Positions 1-10,896 of a DNA stretch of 64,000 nucleotides are shown here, piece after piece. Origin of the DNA: Rana temporaria (lineage: Eukaryota; Chordata; Amphibia; Anura; Ranidae). Below the pieces are notes generated by a model. That model was not told the origin of the DNA. It did not search any database and saw nothing but the letters and a program-made list of their open reading frames with translations. A program made the translations under genes and the position numbers. Position 1 is the first letter of the stretch; every line of letters starts with the position of its first letter. The stretch covers positions 35,980,264 to 36,044,263 of the forward strand of contig NC_053497.1 in assembly GCF_905171775.1 (NCBI RefSeq). The letters run 5' to 3'.

Positions 1-615
1 TGTCTCCCCACAGATGCAGCATGTATCCCCCCCAACCAGCCATTGTCTCCCCCCATGCAGCCATTGTCACCCCCCCATGCAGCCATTGTCTTCCCCCCCA
101 TCCAGCCATTGTCTCCCCCCCATCCAGCCATTGTCTCCCCCCATGCAGCCATGTATCCCCCCATCCAGCCATTGTCTCCCCCCCATGCAGCCATGTATCC
201 CCCCATTCAGCCATTGTCTCCCCCCATGCAGGCAATGTATCCCCCCATCCAGCAATGTATCCCCCCATCCAGCCATTGTCTCCCCCCATGCAGCCATTGT
301 CACCCCCCATGCAGCCATTGTCACCCCCATGCAGCCATTGTCACCCCCCATGCAGCCATTGTCACCCCCCATGCAGCCATTGTCTCCCCCCATCCAGCCA
401 TTGTCACCCCCCCATGCAGCCATTGTCACCCCCCATGCAGCCATTGTCACCCCCCATGCAGCAATGTATCCCCCATGCAGCCATTGTCACCCCCCATGCA
501 GCCATTGTCACCCCCCATGCAGCCATTGTCACCCCCCCATGCAGCCGTGTCTCCCCCCATCCAGCCGTGTGTGTCTCCCCCCATCCAGCCGTGTGTGTCT
601 CCCCCATATGCAGCC
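1..615. repeat. 21-bp minisatellite (array A)
   Basis: Tandem units of about 21 bp reading roughly CATGCAGCCATTGTCACCCC, with CATCCAGCC and GTCTCC variants, fill the left edge and continue outside the window. Because 21 is divisible by 3, every frame stays open and gives heptapeptide repeats on both strands. These are by-products, not genes. The array ends near CATATGCAGCCATGG. Confidence 0.95.
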
Positions 616-630
616 ATGGCCCGCTTACCT

Positions 631-851
631 GCTACCGCCGACTGTGTAAAGTACTACGGCCGGCCAGGAACATTACAGCTTTGGAATAGCTTTGTAATGA
701 TTGGCGCCGCGCTGCGTGTATAGACACTCCCCCTCGCTCGGGATTGGACAGTTCACCCGAGCAAGGGGGAGTGTCTATGCGTGGCGCAAATCATTACAGC
801 TATTCAAAGCTGTAATGTTCCCGCCCGTATTACACAGTCAGCGGCGTAACG
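631..851. mobile_element. Foldback MITE
   Basis: Arms 631-742 and 756-851 are imperfect reverse complements (for example GGAACATTACAGC against GCTGTAATGTTCC, and AGACACTCCCCCT against AGGGGGAGTGTCT) around a 13-bp loop. There is no coding capacity. The superfamily is not assigned because no clear target duplication is visible beside the minisatellite. Confidence 0.8.
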
Positions 852-959
852 GCGGCGGATCGCAGCGGCGAATTGCGGCTCCGGTGGGCGGCGGCGGCGC
901 GGCGCGGGGGGTGTTAAGTATTCTATTTGTGTATCGGGGCGGGGTATCGGCGTCTGACT

Positions 960-1024
960 ACCGCCGAAAAAAACTCGGAATCGGTCCCGATACCGATACT
1001 AGTATCGGTATCGGGACAACCCTA
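960..1024 (+). mobile_element. hAT element right terminus with 34-bp perfect palindrome
   Basis: GTATCGGGACAACCCTA at 1008-1024 matches the inverted terminus of the complete hAT at 21884 (TAGGGTTGTCCCGATAC). Just inside it, 984-1017 is a perfect 34-bp palindrome of GTCCCGATACCGATACT and its complement. No matching left end is seen in the window, so this copy is either truncated or starts upstream. Confidence 0.7.
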
Positions 1025-1574
1025 GCTAGAACCATAGCTGCCCCTGGCATGTTGGCACACAGATGTGAGATCCAGAAAGTGTGGGTGCTCTGCTTGCTCA
1101 GCTCATCCGTATTGGTGCTGCTGTAGTTGCTCTCCAGCTGACCTGTGGACGTCTGTTGCCAAGTTGCCCCTGCTTTTATGAGGAGCAATTTTGCACGGGC
1201 CAAACAGCTTGCGCGCTTGGTGTGCAAACTGCGCCTCACACGCGCAGGTTTTTGAATCAGCAGTTAGTTCCTCATTTGCATATTTGCTGAGGGAAAACAA
1301 TGAGAGCGCAAGTTGCACCCTGCGCAAAAAATGCCACATTACATGTGCCGGGGCCAGAGAAACTGCGTCCGTTGAAAAAAGCCTAATTTCAGGCTTAGCT
1401 TGTTTTCTGGGTCATTCGCATATTTGCCTGGGCGCAAATCCGTACTTGCGCGGCGCATATCGTGATTGCGCCCCGCGCAAGTCGTACCTGAATCCGGGCC
1501 AGTGCCATTGGGAAATTGGGAAAGCATTTTATCACACCGATCTTGGTGTGGTCAGATGCTTTGAGGGCAGAGGA
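1025..1574. other. Non-coding stretch with a possible family B terminus
   Basis: No credible gene. At 1376-1503 the sequence has the GC-rich, CGCAA-rich style of family B and ends in CTGAATCCGGGCC, so it may be the right end of a degraded copy. The rest shows no structure I can name. Confidence 0.4.
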
Positions 1575-2660
1575 AAGATCTAGGGTCTAATAGACCCCAT
1601 TTAAAAAAAAAAAAAGAGTACCTGTCACTAACTATTGCTATCATAAGGGATATTTACATTCCCTGAGATAACAATAAAAATGGTAAAAAATAAATAAAAT
1701 GGAAGGAAACAGTTTACAAATAAAATAAAAAAGCAAAATATATATATAAAAAAAAGCATCCCTGTCCCCCTGCTCTTGCGCAAAGGCGAACGCAAGCGTC
1801 GGTCTGGAGTCATATGTAATCAGCAATTGCACCATGCATGTGAGGTATCACCGCGAAGGGCAGATCGAGGGCAGTCATTTTAGCAGTAGACCTCCTCTGT
1901 AAATCTAATGTGGTAACCTGTAAAGGCTTTTAAAAATGTATGTAGTTTGTCGCCACTGCACGTTTGTGCGCAATTTTAAGTATGTCGTGTTTTGGTATCC
2001 ATGTACTCGGCCTAAGATCATCATTTTTTATTTCATCAATAATTTGGGCAATAAAGTGTGTTTTAGTGCTTTAAAATAAAAAAAGTGTATTTATTCCCCA
2101 AAAAATGCGTTTGAAAAAACGCTGCGCAAATACTGTGTGGAAAAAAAGAATGCAACACCCACCATTTTAATCTGTAGGGCCTTTGCTTTAAAATATATAA
2201 TGTTTGGGGGTTCAACTTAACTTTCTTGCAAAAAAAAAAAATAGTTTTTATGTAAACAAACAGTGTCAGAAAGGGCTTTTTTCTTCAAGTGGTGAGAAGA
2301 GCGGGTGATGTGCGACATAAGCTTCTAAATGTTGTGCATAAAATGCCAGGACAATTCAAAAACCCCCCAAATGACCCCATTTTGGAAAGTAGACACCCCA
2401 AGCTATTTGCTGAGAGGCATGTCGAGTCCATGGAATATTTTATATTCTGATCCAAGTTGCGGGAATATGGACAAACCGATTTTTTTTTTGCAAAAAGTTG
2501 TCACTAAATGATATATTGCTCACACTGCCATGGTTATATGTGGAATTGCACCCCAAAATACATTCTGCTGCTTCTCCTGAGTACGGGGATACCACATGTG
2601 TGGGACTTTTTGGGAGCCTAGCCGCATACGGGACACCGAAAACCAATCACCGCCTTCAAG
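1575..2660 (+). mobile_element. Ranid-type interspersed repeat (superfamily unknown)
   Basis: A long AT-rich stretch including CACCATTTTAATCTGTAGGG, GACCCCATTTTGGAAAGTAG and GGGGATACCACATGTGTGGG. I recognise this wording as a dispersed repeat abundant in ranid genomes; that is recall, not a search result. It has no long frame. It is cut off by the hairpin and minisatellite at 2638 onward. Confidence 0.6.
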
Positions 2661-2724
2661 ATTTGTGTGAGTGAAATCAAAAAAGTACACCCTTAGAAAT
2701 TATGAAGGCGGGTGATTGGTTTTC
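2638..2724. repeat. Hairpin at minisatellite edge
   Basis: GAAAACCAATCACCGCCTTCA at 2638-2658 is inverted at 2703-2724 with one extra G, with 44 bases between. The second arm runs straight into the first unit of the 21-bp array, so the array begins at an inverted junction of the preceding repeat. Confidence 0.85.
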
Positions 2725-5627
2725 GGGTGGTGGACCTCGTCCCTCGGGTGGTGGACCTCGTCCCTCGGGTGGTGGACCTCGTCCCTCGGGTGGTTGACCT
2801 TGTCCCTCGGGTGGTGGACCTCGTCCCTCGGGTGGTGGACCTCGTCCCTCGGGTGGAGAACCTCGTCCCTCGGGTGGTGGACCTCGTCCCTCGGGTCGGG
2901 TGGTGAACCTCGTCCCTCGGGTGGTGAACCTCGTCCCTCGGGTGGTGGACCTCGTCCCTCGGGTGGTGAACCTCGTCCCTCGGGTGGGTGGACCTCATCC
3001 CTCGGGTGGTGGACCTCATCCCTCAGGTCGGGTGGTGGACCTCGTCCCTCGGGTGGTGGACCTCGTCCCTCGGGGTCGGGTGGTGAACCTCGTCCCTCGG
3101 GTGGTGGACCTCGTCCCCTCGGGTGGTGGACCTCGTCCCTTGGGTGGTGAACCTCGTCCCTCGGGTGGTGGACCTCATCCCTCGGGTGGTGGACCTCATC
3201 CCTCAGGTCGGGTGGTGGACCTCGTCCCTCGGGTGGTGGACCTCGTCCCTCGGGTCGGGTGGTGAACCTCGTCCCTCGGGTGGATGGACCGCGTCCCTCG
3301 GGTGGTGGACCTCGTCCCTCGGGTGGTGAACCTCGTCCCTCGGGTGGTGAACCTCATCCCTCGGGTGGTGGACCTCATCCCTCAGGTCGGGTGGTGGACC
3401 TCGTCCCTCGGGTGGTGGACCTCATCCCTCGGGTCGGGTGGTGGACCTCGTCCCTCGGGTGGTGGACCTCGTCCCTCGGGTGGTGGACCTCGTCCCCTCG
3501 GGTGGTGAACCTCGTCCCTCGGGTGGTGGACCTCGTCCCTCGGGTGGTGGACCTCGTCCCTCGGGTGGAGAACCTCGTCCCTCGGGTGGTGGACCTCGTC
3601 CCTCGGGTCGGGTGGTGAAACCTCGTCCCTCGGGTGGTGGACCTCGTCCCTCGGGTGGTGGACCTCATCCCTCGGGTGGTGGACCTCATCCCTCGGGTGG
3701 TGGACCTCATCCCTCAGGTCGGGTGGTGGACCTTGTCCCTCGGGTGGTGGACCTCATCCCTCGGGTCGGGTGGTGGACCTCGTCCCTCGGGTGGTTGACC
3801 TCGTCCCTCGGGTGGTGGACCTCATCCCTCGGGTGGGGGTGGTGGACCTCGTCCCTCGGGTGGTGGACCTTATCGCTCGGGTGGTGGACCTCATCCCTCG
3901 GGTGGTGGACCTCATCCCTCGGGTGGTGAACCTCATGCCTCGGGTGGTTGACCTCGTCCCTCGGATGGTGGACCTCATCCCTCGGGTGGGGTGGTGGACC
4001 TCGTCCCTCGGGTGGTGGACCTTATCGCTCGGGTGGTGGACCTCATCCCTCGGGTGGTGGACCTCATCCCTCGGGTCGGGTGGTGGACCTCGTCCCTCGG
4101 GTGGTGGACCTCATCCCTCGGGTGGTGAACCTCGTCCCTCGGGTGGTGGACCTCGTCCCTCGGGTCGGGTGGTGAACCTCGTCCCTCGGGTGGTGGACCT
4201 CGTCCCTCGGGTGGTGGACCTCGTCCCTCGGGTGGTGAACCTCGTCCCTCGGGTGGTGGACCTCATCCCTCGGGTGGTGGACCTCATCCCTCAGGTCGGG
4301 TGGTGGACCTCGTCCCTCGGGTGGTGGACCTCATATCCCTCGGGTCGGGTGGTGGACCTCGTCCCTCGGGTGGTTGACCTCGTCCCTCGGGTGGTGGACC
4401 TCATCCCTCGGGTGGGGTGGTGGACCTCGTCCCTCGGGTGGTGGACCTTATCGCTCGGGTGGTGGACCTCATCCCTCGGGTGGTGGACCTCATCCCTCGG
4501 GTGGTGAACCTCATGCCTCGGGTGGTTGACCTCGTCCCTCGGATGGTGGACCTCATCCCTCGGGTGGGGTGGTGGACCTCGTCCCTCGGGTGGTGGACCT
4601 TATCGCTCGGGTGGTGGACCTCATCCCTCGGGTGGTGGACCTCATCCCTCGGGTCGGGTGGTGGACCTCGTCCCTCGGGTGGTGGACCTCGTCCCTCGGG
4701 TGGTGGACCTCGTCCCTCGGGTGGTGGACCTCATCCCTCGGGTAGTGAACCTCGTCCCTCGGGTGGTGGACCTCATCCCTCGGGTGGTGAACCTCGTCCC
4801 CCGAGTGGTGAACCTCGTCCCTCGGGTGGTGGACCTCGTCCCTCGGGTCGGGTGGTGAACCTCGTCCCTCGGGTGGTGAACCTCGTCCCTCGGGTGGTGG
4901 ACCTCATCCCTCGGGTGGTGGACCTCATCCCTCAGGTCGGATGGTGGACCTCGTCCCTCGGGTGGTGGACCTCGTCCCTCGGGTGGTGGACCTTATCCCT
5001 CGGGTCGGGTGGTGAACCTCGTCCCTCGGGTGATGGACCTAGTCCTCGGGTGGTGGACCTGTCCCTCGGGTGGTGGACCTCGTCCCTCGGGTGGTGGACC
5101 TCGTCCCTCGGGTGGTGGACCTCATCCCTCGGGTGGTGGACCTCATCCCTCGGGTCGGGTGGTGAACCTCATCCCTCGGGTGGTGGACCTCATCCCTCGG
5201 GTGGTGAACCTCGTCCCTCGGGTGGTGGACCTCGTCCCTCGGGTGGTGACCTCGTCCCTCGGGTGGTGGACCTCATCCCTCGGGTCGGGTGGTGGACCTC
5301 GTCCCTCGGGTGGTGGACCTCGTCCCTCGGGTGGTGGACCTCATCCCTCGGGTCGGGTGGTGGACCTCATCCCTCGGGTGGTGAACCTCGTCCCTCGGGT
5401 GGTGGACCTCGTCCCTCGGGTGGTGAACCTCGTCCCTCGGGTGGTGGACCTCATCCCTCGGGTCGGGTGGTGGACCTCGTCCCTCGGGTGGTGGACCTCG
5501 TCCCTCGGGTGGTGGACCTCATCCCTCGGGTCGGGTGGTGGACCTCATCCCTCGGGTGGTGAACCTCATCCTTCGGGTGGTGAACCTCGTCCCTCGGGTG
5601 GTTGACCTCGTCCCTCGGGTGGTGAAC
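2722..5627. repeat. 21-bp minisatellite (array B), about 2.9 kb
   Basis: Roughly 135 units of GGTGGTGGACCTCGTCCCTCG with GAACC, CATCC and GTTGACC variants. A 5-bp GGTCG insertion recurs irregularly and shifts phase. A longer block is itself duplicated: the rare variant CCTCATGCCT occurs at 3931 and 4509, about 578 bp apart, within matching neighbours. All frames read as VVDLVPR-type heptads and are not genes. Confidence 0.97.
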
Positions 5628-6378
5628 CTATAATCATATAGGGACTGTATAGGAATCATATAGGGATCATATAGGAATCCCATAGGGACTGTATAGGAAT
5701 CATATCTATACAGTCCCTATGTGATTCCTATACAGTCCCTATGGGATTCCTCTATGATTCCTATACAGTCCCTATGGGATTCCTATGCAGTCCCTATGTG
5801 ATCCCTATATGATTTCTATACAGTCCCTATGGTATTCCTATAAGTCCCTATGGGATTCCTATATGATTCCTATGCAGTCCCTATATGATTCCTATACAGT
5901 CCCTATGGGATTCCTATGCAGTCCCTATGTTATTCCTATACAGTCCATATGTGATCCCTATGTGATTCCTATGCAGTCCCAATGGGATCCCTATGTGATT
6001 CCTATGTGATCCCTATATGATTCCTATACAGTCCCTATGGTATTCCTATATGATTCCTATGCAGTCCCAATGGGATCCCTATGTGATTCCTATATGATTC
6101 CTATGCAGTCCCTATGCGATCCGTGTACAGTCCCTACATGATCCCTATGTGATCCCTATACAGTCCCTATATGATTCCTATACAGTCCCTTCCTACATGT
6201 TCCCTATGTGATCCCTATACAGTCCCTACATGTTCCCTATATGATTCCTATACAGTCCCTATGTGATCCCTGTACAGTCCCTCCCTACATGATCCCTATG
6301 TGATCCCTGTACAGTCCCTACATGATCCCTATGTGATCCCTGTACAGTCCCTACATGATCCCTATGTGATCCCTATCA
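5628..6378. repeat. Short-unit minisatellite with head-to-head inversion
   Basis: Repeats of about 10-11 bp built from CCTATACAGT, CCCTATGTGATT and CCTATGGGATT. The first 75 bases (5630-5704) are in the opposite orientation (ATAGGGACTGTATAGGAATC) and flip near 5706. Units vary and are interspersed, suggesting repeated slippage. Confidence 0.93.
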
Positions 6379-6458
6379 CTGGAATGAAGCGCTGGGAAGA
6401 CGTCTCCGGAGATCGGAACCACAAAACACAACAACGTCACTGAAGGGAGGCGGGGTGC

Positions 6459-6782
6459 AGTGTCATATTCTGCTCCCTATCACAGAATGCAGCCTAAGTC
6501 ACGTGGCGGCGAACTGCGCATGCGCAATGCGTTCCAACGCCAAATGTGATGCGTTCCAGGGGATTCACGACACTACCCCTCAGTGAACCCATCACAATTT
6601 GTCACGGAAGTGACGAGGAACCATAACGAGGAGGCATACACAGAGCGGAGGGGGGGGCGGGACAGAACATACAGATATAATGAGAAACCTACAAAGAGCG
6701 GGGGGGGGGGGGGGGAGACGGAGTAGAAAGAGACATGCAGATACATTAGGCTGCATTCTGTGATAGGGAGCAAACGGTGACA
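6459..6782. mobile_element. MITE within left arm
   Basis: Ends TGTCA...CTGCTCCCTATCACAGAATG and the inverted CATTCTGTGATAGGGAGCAAACGGTGACA bound a 325-bp unit without a frame. It contains a perfect NRF1-like GCGCATGCGCA at about 6517 and a long G-run. Confidence 0.7.
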
Positions 6783-7087
6783 CAGCCCCGCCTCCAGCCC
6801 CATCCCCAAAGCAGAGACTTATTGAGGTCCGTAAAAAACATAAACTCTCTGGCTTTTAAAGCATCCCCCATGTATAGTAAAATGTCACATTGTTTTGGTG
6901 TGCGCAATAAAGACTGTGAAGAAAATGTGTATGTAGGAGGAGGAGCTTCTGAATACCAACAAACACATTTCCATTTTATTTCTCATTTCAATGGGAAAGT
7001 TTAAGGTGGAACTTTAGGTTTGATTAACTTTGAAGTGAAATGTTACCCAAAAAGTAAAGTTCCGCTCTTCTGTATTTTTTTAGGCTC

Positions 7088-7440
7088 CATGTACACGGGA
7101 CCATCCTCCCAGCTGCAGGGATCACCCCCCCCCCCCCCCCCCCCACCATCCTCCCAGCTGTGCGAATCACCCCCCCCCACCGCCATCCTCCCAGCTGCAG
7201 GGATCACCCCCCCCCACCACCATCCTCCCAGCTGTGCGAATCACCCCCCCCCCCACCGCCATCCTCCCAGCTGTGCGAATCACCCCCCCCCCCCCCCCTA
7301 CCGCCATCCTCCCAGCTGTACGAATCACCCCCCCCCACCGCCATCCTCCCAGCTGTACGAATCACCCCCCCCCCCAACCACCATCCTTCCAGCTGTAGGG
7401 ATCACCCCCCCCCACCACCATCCTTCCAGCTGTAGGGATC
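7088..7440. repeat. C-rich 36-37 bp minisatellite
   Basis: About nine units of CCATCCTCCCAGCTG followed by TGCGAATCA or CAGGGATCA and a C-run of variable length. One to two units survive inverted at about 10180-10260, within the right arm of the giant inverted repeat. Confidence 0.93.
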
Positions 7441-7484
7441 AGATCTGTAGTAAAAAATCCTCGGACCTGTGAAAAAATCGTACC

Positions 7485-7560
7485 GCGTCACTTCCGGTGC
7501 TCGTATGCCAGGAGCACAGCTTATCGCGGGTCTACGGCGCATGCGCAGCTGCTTTTTCTT
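7485..7560. promoter_or_regulatory. Possible CpG promoter-like patch
   Basis: CACTTCCGGTG (ETS-like) at 7489-7499 and GGCGCATGCGCAG (NRF1-like) at 7536-7548 lie close together in CpG-rich sequence. This pairing is common in TATA-less vertebrate promoters. No transcript is identifiable downstream, where a minisatellite begins, so function is only a guess. Confidence 0.25.
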
Positions 7561-7584
7561 TGGTCCGTGAATATCCTAGACTGG

Positions 7585-8147
7585 GGTAGGTCACTTGTGC
7601 CCGTCATACGCAGCCATTGTGCCCACTATTTGCAGCCACTTGTGCCCATCATACGCAGCCAGTGTGCCCACTATTTGCAGCCACTTGTGCCCATCATACG
7701 CAGACATTGTGCCCACTATTTGCAGCCACTTGTGCCCGTCATACGCAGCCATTGTGCCCACTATATGCAGCCACTTGTGCCCATCATACGCAGCCATTGT
7801 GCCCACTATATGCAGCCACTTGTGCCCATCATACGCAGCCAGTGTGCCCACTATTTGCAGCCACTTGTGCCCATCATACGCAGCCATTGTGCCCACTATT
7901 TGCAGCCACTTGTGCCCGTCATACGCAGCCATTGTGCCCACTATATGCAGCCACTTGTGCCCATCATACGCAGCCATTGTGCCCACTATATGCAGCCACT
8001 TGTGCCCATGATACGCAGCCATTGTGCCCACTATATGCAGCCACTTGTGCCCATCATACGCAGCCAGTGTGCTCACTATTTGCAGCCACGTGTGCCCATC
8101 ATACGCAGCCATTGTGCCCACTATATGCAGTCACTTGTACCCGTCAT
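7585..8147. repeat. 45-bp minisatellite
   Basis: About 12 units of 45 bp, each with GCAGCCATTGTGCCCACTAT and GCAGCCACTTGTGCCC. The period is exact (GCAGCC at 7610 and 7655). Within each unit GCAGCCA recurs, so it probably grew from a shorter unit. Frames remain open because 45 is a multiple of 3. Confidence 0.95.
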
Positions 8148-8647
8148 ACGCGTCACTTCCTTCTTCTTCTGTAGCGGCGGCTGTGGCTCCTGTGTCCGCT
8201 TGGCTCCTCAGGCTTCCTCCGTCATGTCTCCTTTTCCGCCAATGCGTTAGGCATCCAATAGGATCGCCTAAAGCTTTGGCCAATCGGGAGACAGGTTTTA
8301 CTGACCTGCCTGCTGATTGGCAAGGAGGAACTTTAGTGTGAAAATAGCTTCTGGCTCTTATCACGTGCTTCACGAGAGAGGTGACGGGCCCACCATGCAA
8401 CCATGCAGGGGCCACCACTGGTCTTTGATCTCTGTCAAGTGCTGGGGTCTGGATCGCCTCCGCTGCTTTTCCTCCAATCGGGCCAAAGAAGCTGAGTGCG
8501 AGTTTACCTATAGCCCTCACACTGGAGACTTGCACACCATCATCATGGCATCCCAGGACGGTGGGTATCAGGTCACGGGAGGGCAGAGCGCATGTGTGTC
8601 CCGCTTTGGGGTCACTGGTGGCTTAGGGAGAAGGAGAGGGCCCCTGG
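8148..8647. other. Non-repetitive GC-rich stretch
   Basis: Unique-looking sequence between two arrays, with CGTCACTTCC at its start and CAATCGGGAG/CAATCGGGCC motifs. A frame is open across it, but it runs directly into the 28-bp array and shows no recognisable domain. I see no supported gene. Confidence 0.4.
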
Positions 8648-9105
8648 GTGTCCGTGGCAGAAGGAGAGGGCACCCCTATCTCCCCTGGAGGACGGGGACA
8701 CCCTTCTCTCCCCTGGAGGACTGGGACACCATTCTCTCCCCCGGAGGACGGGGACACCGTTCTCTCCCCCGGAGGACTGGGACACCTTTCTCTCCCCCGG
8801 AGGACGGGGACACCGTTCTCTCCCCCGGAGGACGGGGACACCATTCTCTCCCCCGGAGGACGGGGACACCCTTCTCTCCCCCGGAGGACGGGGACACCAT
8901 TCTCTCCCCCGGAGGACGGGGACACCATTCTCTCCCCCGGAGGACGGGGACACCATTCTCTCCCCCGGAGGACGGGGACACCATTCTCTCTCCCGGAGGA
9001 CGGGGACACCGTTCTCTCCCCCGGAGGACGAGGACACCATTCTCTCCCCTGGAGGACGAGGACACCATTCTCTCCCACGGAGGACGAGGACACCAGGGCT
9101 GGACA
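8648..9105 (+). repeat. 28-bp minisatellite, orientation 1
   Basis: About 15 units of 28 bp containing CCCCCGGAGGACGGGGACAC and CATTCTCTC. Unit spacing is exact (GGAGGA at 8715 and 8743). It ends in CACCAGGGCTGGACAAGG. The same array and ending recur inverted at 9410-10100. Confidence 0.95.
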
Positions 9106-9409
9106 AGGAGAAGAGGTGAGCGCTGCGGGGAAACAGAGCATCATGGGGGACGGGGGATAGAGGAGCAGGAGAGGAACAGAGAAGCATGTGTGGGAACAGA
9201 GAAGCAGGGGGGGGGGTATCAGTGGAGCACAGGGGGGACCAGAGAAGCATGAGGGTAAGAGGAGCATGGGGGGGGGGATAGAGAAGCATGTGGGGGAACA
9301 GAGAAGCAGGGGGAGAACCAGAGGAGCAGAGAGGGGGACAGAGGCGCATGGGGGCCGGTCGCCATGGGAGAGACTTGTCAAAGTGTATGAAGTCCAGGGC
9401 AATATTTTT
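9106..9409. repeat. Purine-rich centre of the giant inverted repeat
   Basis: Degenerate tandem units of about 28-30 bp built from GGGGGA, GGAACAGAGAAGCATG and GAGGAGCA. This is the spacer between the two inverted 28-bp arrays and shows no gene. Confidence 0.6.
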
Positions 9410-10100
9410 GTCCCAGTCCAGCCCTGGTGTCCCTGTCCTCCAGGAGAGAGAATGGTGTCCTCGTCCTCGGGGGAGAGAATGGTGTCCTCCGGGGGAGAGA
9501 AGGGTGTCCTCCGGGGGAGAGAAGGGTGTCCTCGTCCTCCGGGGGGAGAGAATGGTGTCCCCTACCTCGGGGGAGAGAATGGTGTCCTCGTCCTCGGGGG
9601 AGAGAATGGTGTCCCCGTCCTCTGGGGGAGAGAATGGTGTCCCCGTCCTTTGGGGGAGAGAATGGTGTCCCCGTCCTCTGGGGGAGAGAAGGGTGTCCTC
9701 GTCCTCTGGGGAGAGAAGGGTGTCCCCGTCCTCGGGGGAGAGAATGGTGTCCCCGTCCTCTGGGGGAGAGAATGGTGTCCCCGTCCTCTGGGGGAGAGAA
9801 GGGTGTCCTCGTCCTCTGGGGAGAGAAGGGTGTCCTCGTCCTCTGGGGAGAGAAGGGTGTCCTCGTCCTCTGGGGAGAGAAGGGTGTCCTCGTCCTCGGG
9901 GAAAGAATGGTGTCCCCGTCCTCTGGGGGAGAGAAGGGTGTCCCTGTCCTCTGGGGGAGAGAATGGTGTCCTCGTCCTCGGGGGGGAGAGAAGGGTGTCC
10001 CCGTCCTCCGAGGGAGAGAATGGTGTCCTCGTCCTCCGGGGGTGAGAAGGGTGTCTGTCCCCGTCCTCTGGGGGAGAGAATGGTGTCCCCTACCCAGGGC
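9410..10100 (-). repeat. 28-bp minisatellite, orientation 2
   Basis: Units of GAGAGAATGGTGTCCCCGTC plus CTCTGGGG: the reverse complement of the 8648-9105 array, beginning with the inverted TTGTCCCAGTCCAGCCCTGG. There are about 24 units, more than in the other arm, with single-base losses. The arms have diverged in copy number since duplication. Confidence 0.93.
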
Positions 10101-10575
10101 CGATCCGCCCCATAGGCTCACTATGCAAGCCGCTTAGGGCCCCGCAAAGCTGCGGAGGGCCCCCCAAATTATGGCGGTGGGGGGGGGGGTGATTCGCACA
10201 GCTGGGAGGATGGCGGTGGGGGGGGGGGGGGGGTGATCCCTGCAGCTGGGAGGATGGTCCCGTGTACATGGAGCCTAAAAAAATACAGAAGAGCGGAACT
10301 TTACTTTTTGGGTAACATTTCACTTCAAAGTTAATCAAACCTAAAGTTCCACCTTAAACTTTCCCATTGAAATGAGAAATAAAATGGAAATGTGTTTGTT
10401 GGTATTCAGAAGCTCCTCCTCCTACATACACAATTTCTTCACAGTCTTTATTGCGTACACCAAAACAATGTGACATTTTACTATACATGGGGGATGCTTT
10501 AAAAGCCAGAGAGTTTATGTTTTTTACGGACCTCAATAAGCCTCTGCTTTGGGGGCGGGGCTGGAGGCGGGGCTG

Positions 10576-10896
10576 TGTCACCGTTTGCTCCCTATCACAG
10601 AATGCAGCCTAATGTATCTGCATGTCTCTTTCTCCTCCGTCTCCCCTCCCCCCGCTCTTTGTAGGTTTCTCATTATATCTGTATGTTCTGTCCCGCCCCC
10701 CCCCCTCCGCTCTGTGTATGCCTCCTCGTTATGGTTCCTCGTCACTTCCGTGACAAATTGTGATGGGTTCACTGAGGGGTAGTGTCGTGAATCCCCTGGA
10801 ACGCATCACATTTGGCATTGGAACGCATTGCGCATGCGTAGTTCGTTGCCACGTGACTTAGGCTGCATTCTGTGATAGGGAGCAAACAGTGACACT
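10576..10896. mobile_element. MITE within right arm
   Basis: Inverted partner of 6459-6782 with the same TGTCACCGTTTGCTCCCTAT and ATAGGGAGCAAACAGTGACA ends. It carries CACTTCCGTGAC near 10743 and TTGCGCATGCGTAG near 10829. The G-run of the left copy is shorter here. Confidence 0.7.

Larger units (their letters stand above)
6459..10896. repeat. Giant inverted repeat, about 4.4 kb
   Basis: The left arm (6459 to about 7180) is repeated in reverse complement at about 10172-10896. Shared landmarks are CACAGAATGCAGCCTAA, the CCAAAACAATGTGAC stretch and the CCATGTACACGGGACC stretch next to a C-run. Between the arms lie four minisatellites, two of which (8648-9105 and 9410-10100) are inverted copies of each other, so the palindrome is nested. 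No transposase frame is present. Confidence 0.9.

Noticed and set aside
14..723. Three overlapping open frames of 210-226 codons
   Set aside because: They are the same 21-bp minisatellite read in three phases; a unit length divisible by 3 without stops produces this automatically.
2712..5605. Long VVDLVPR/GGGPRPS/GWWTSSL repeat 'proteins', up to 381 codons
   Set aside because: All forward frames and some reverse frames are open because the 21-bp unit has no stop; no start context, splice structure or unique flanks support translation.
7585..8147. Regular 45-bp repeats resembling a CRISPR array
   Set aside because: There are no unique spacers; the whole unit repeats, the DNA is eukaryotic and no cas genes are present.
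8317..10137. Frames of 170-311 codons around the 28-bp arrays
   Set aside because: Open on both strands in several phases from tandem repetition; the leading unique part shows no domain.
7489..10842. Bidirectional promoter based on ETS- and NRF1-like sites in the inverted repeat
   Set aside because: The sites recur because the MITE arms are duplicated, and no transcript is attached; kept only as a weak note at 7485-7560.
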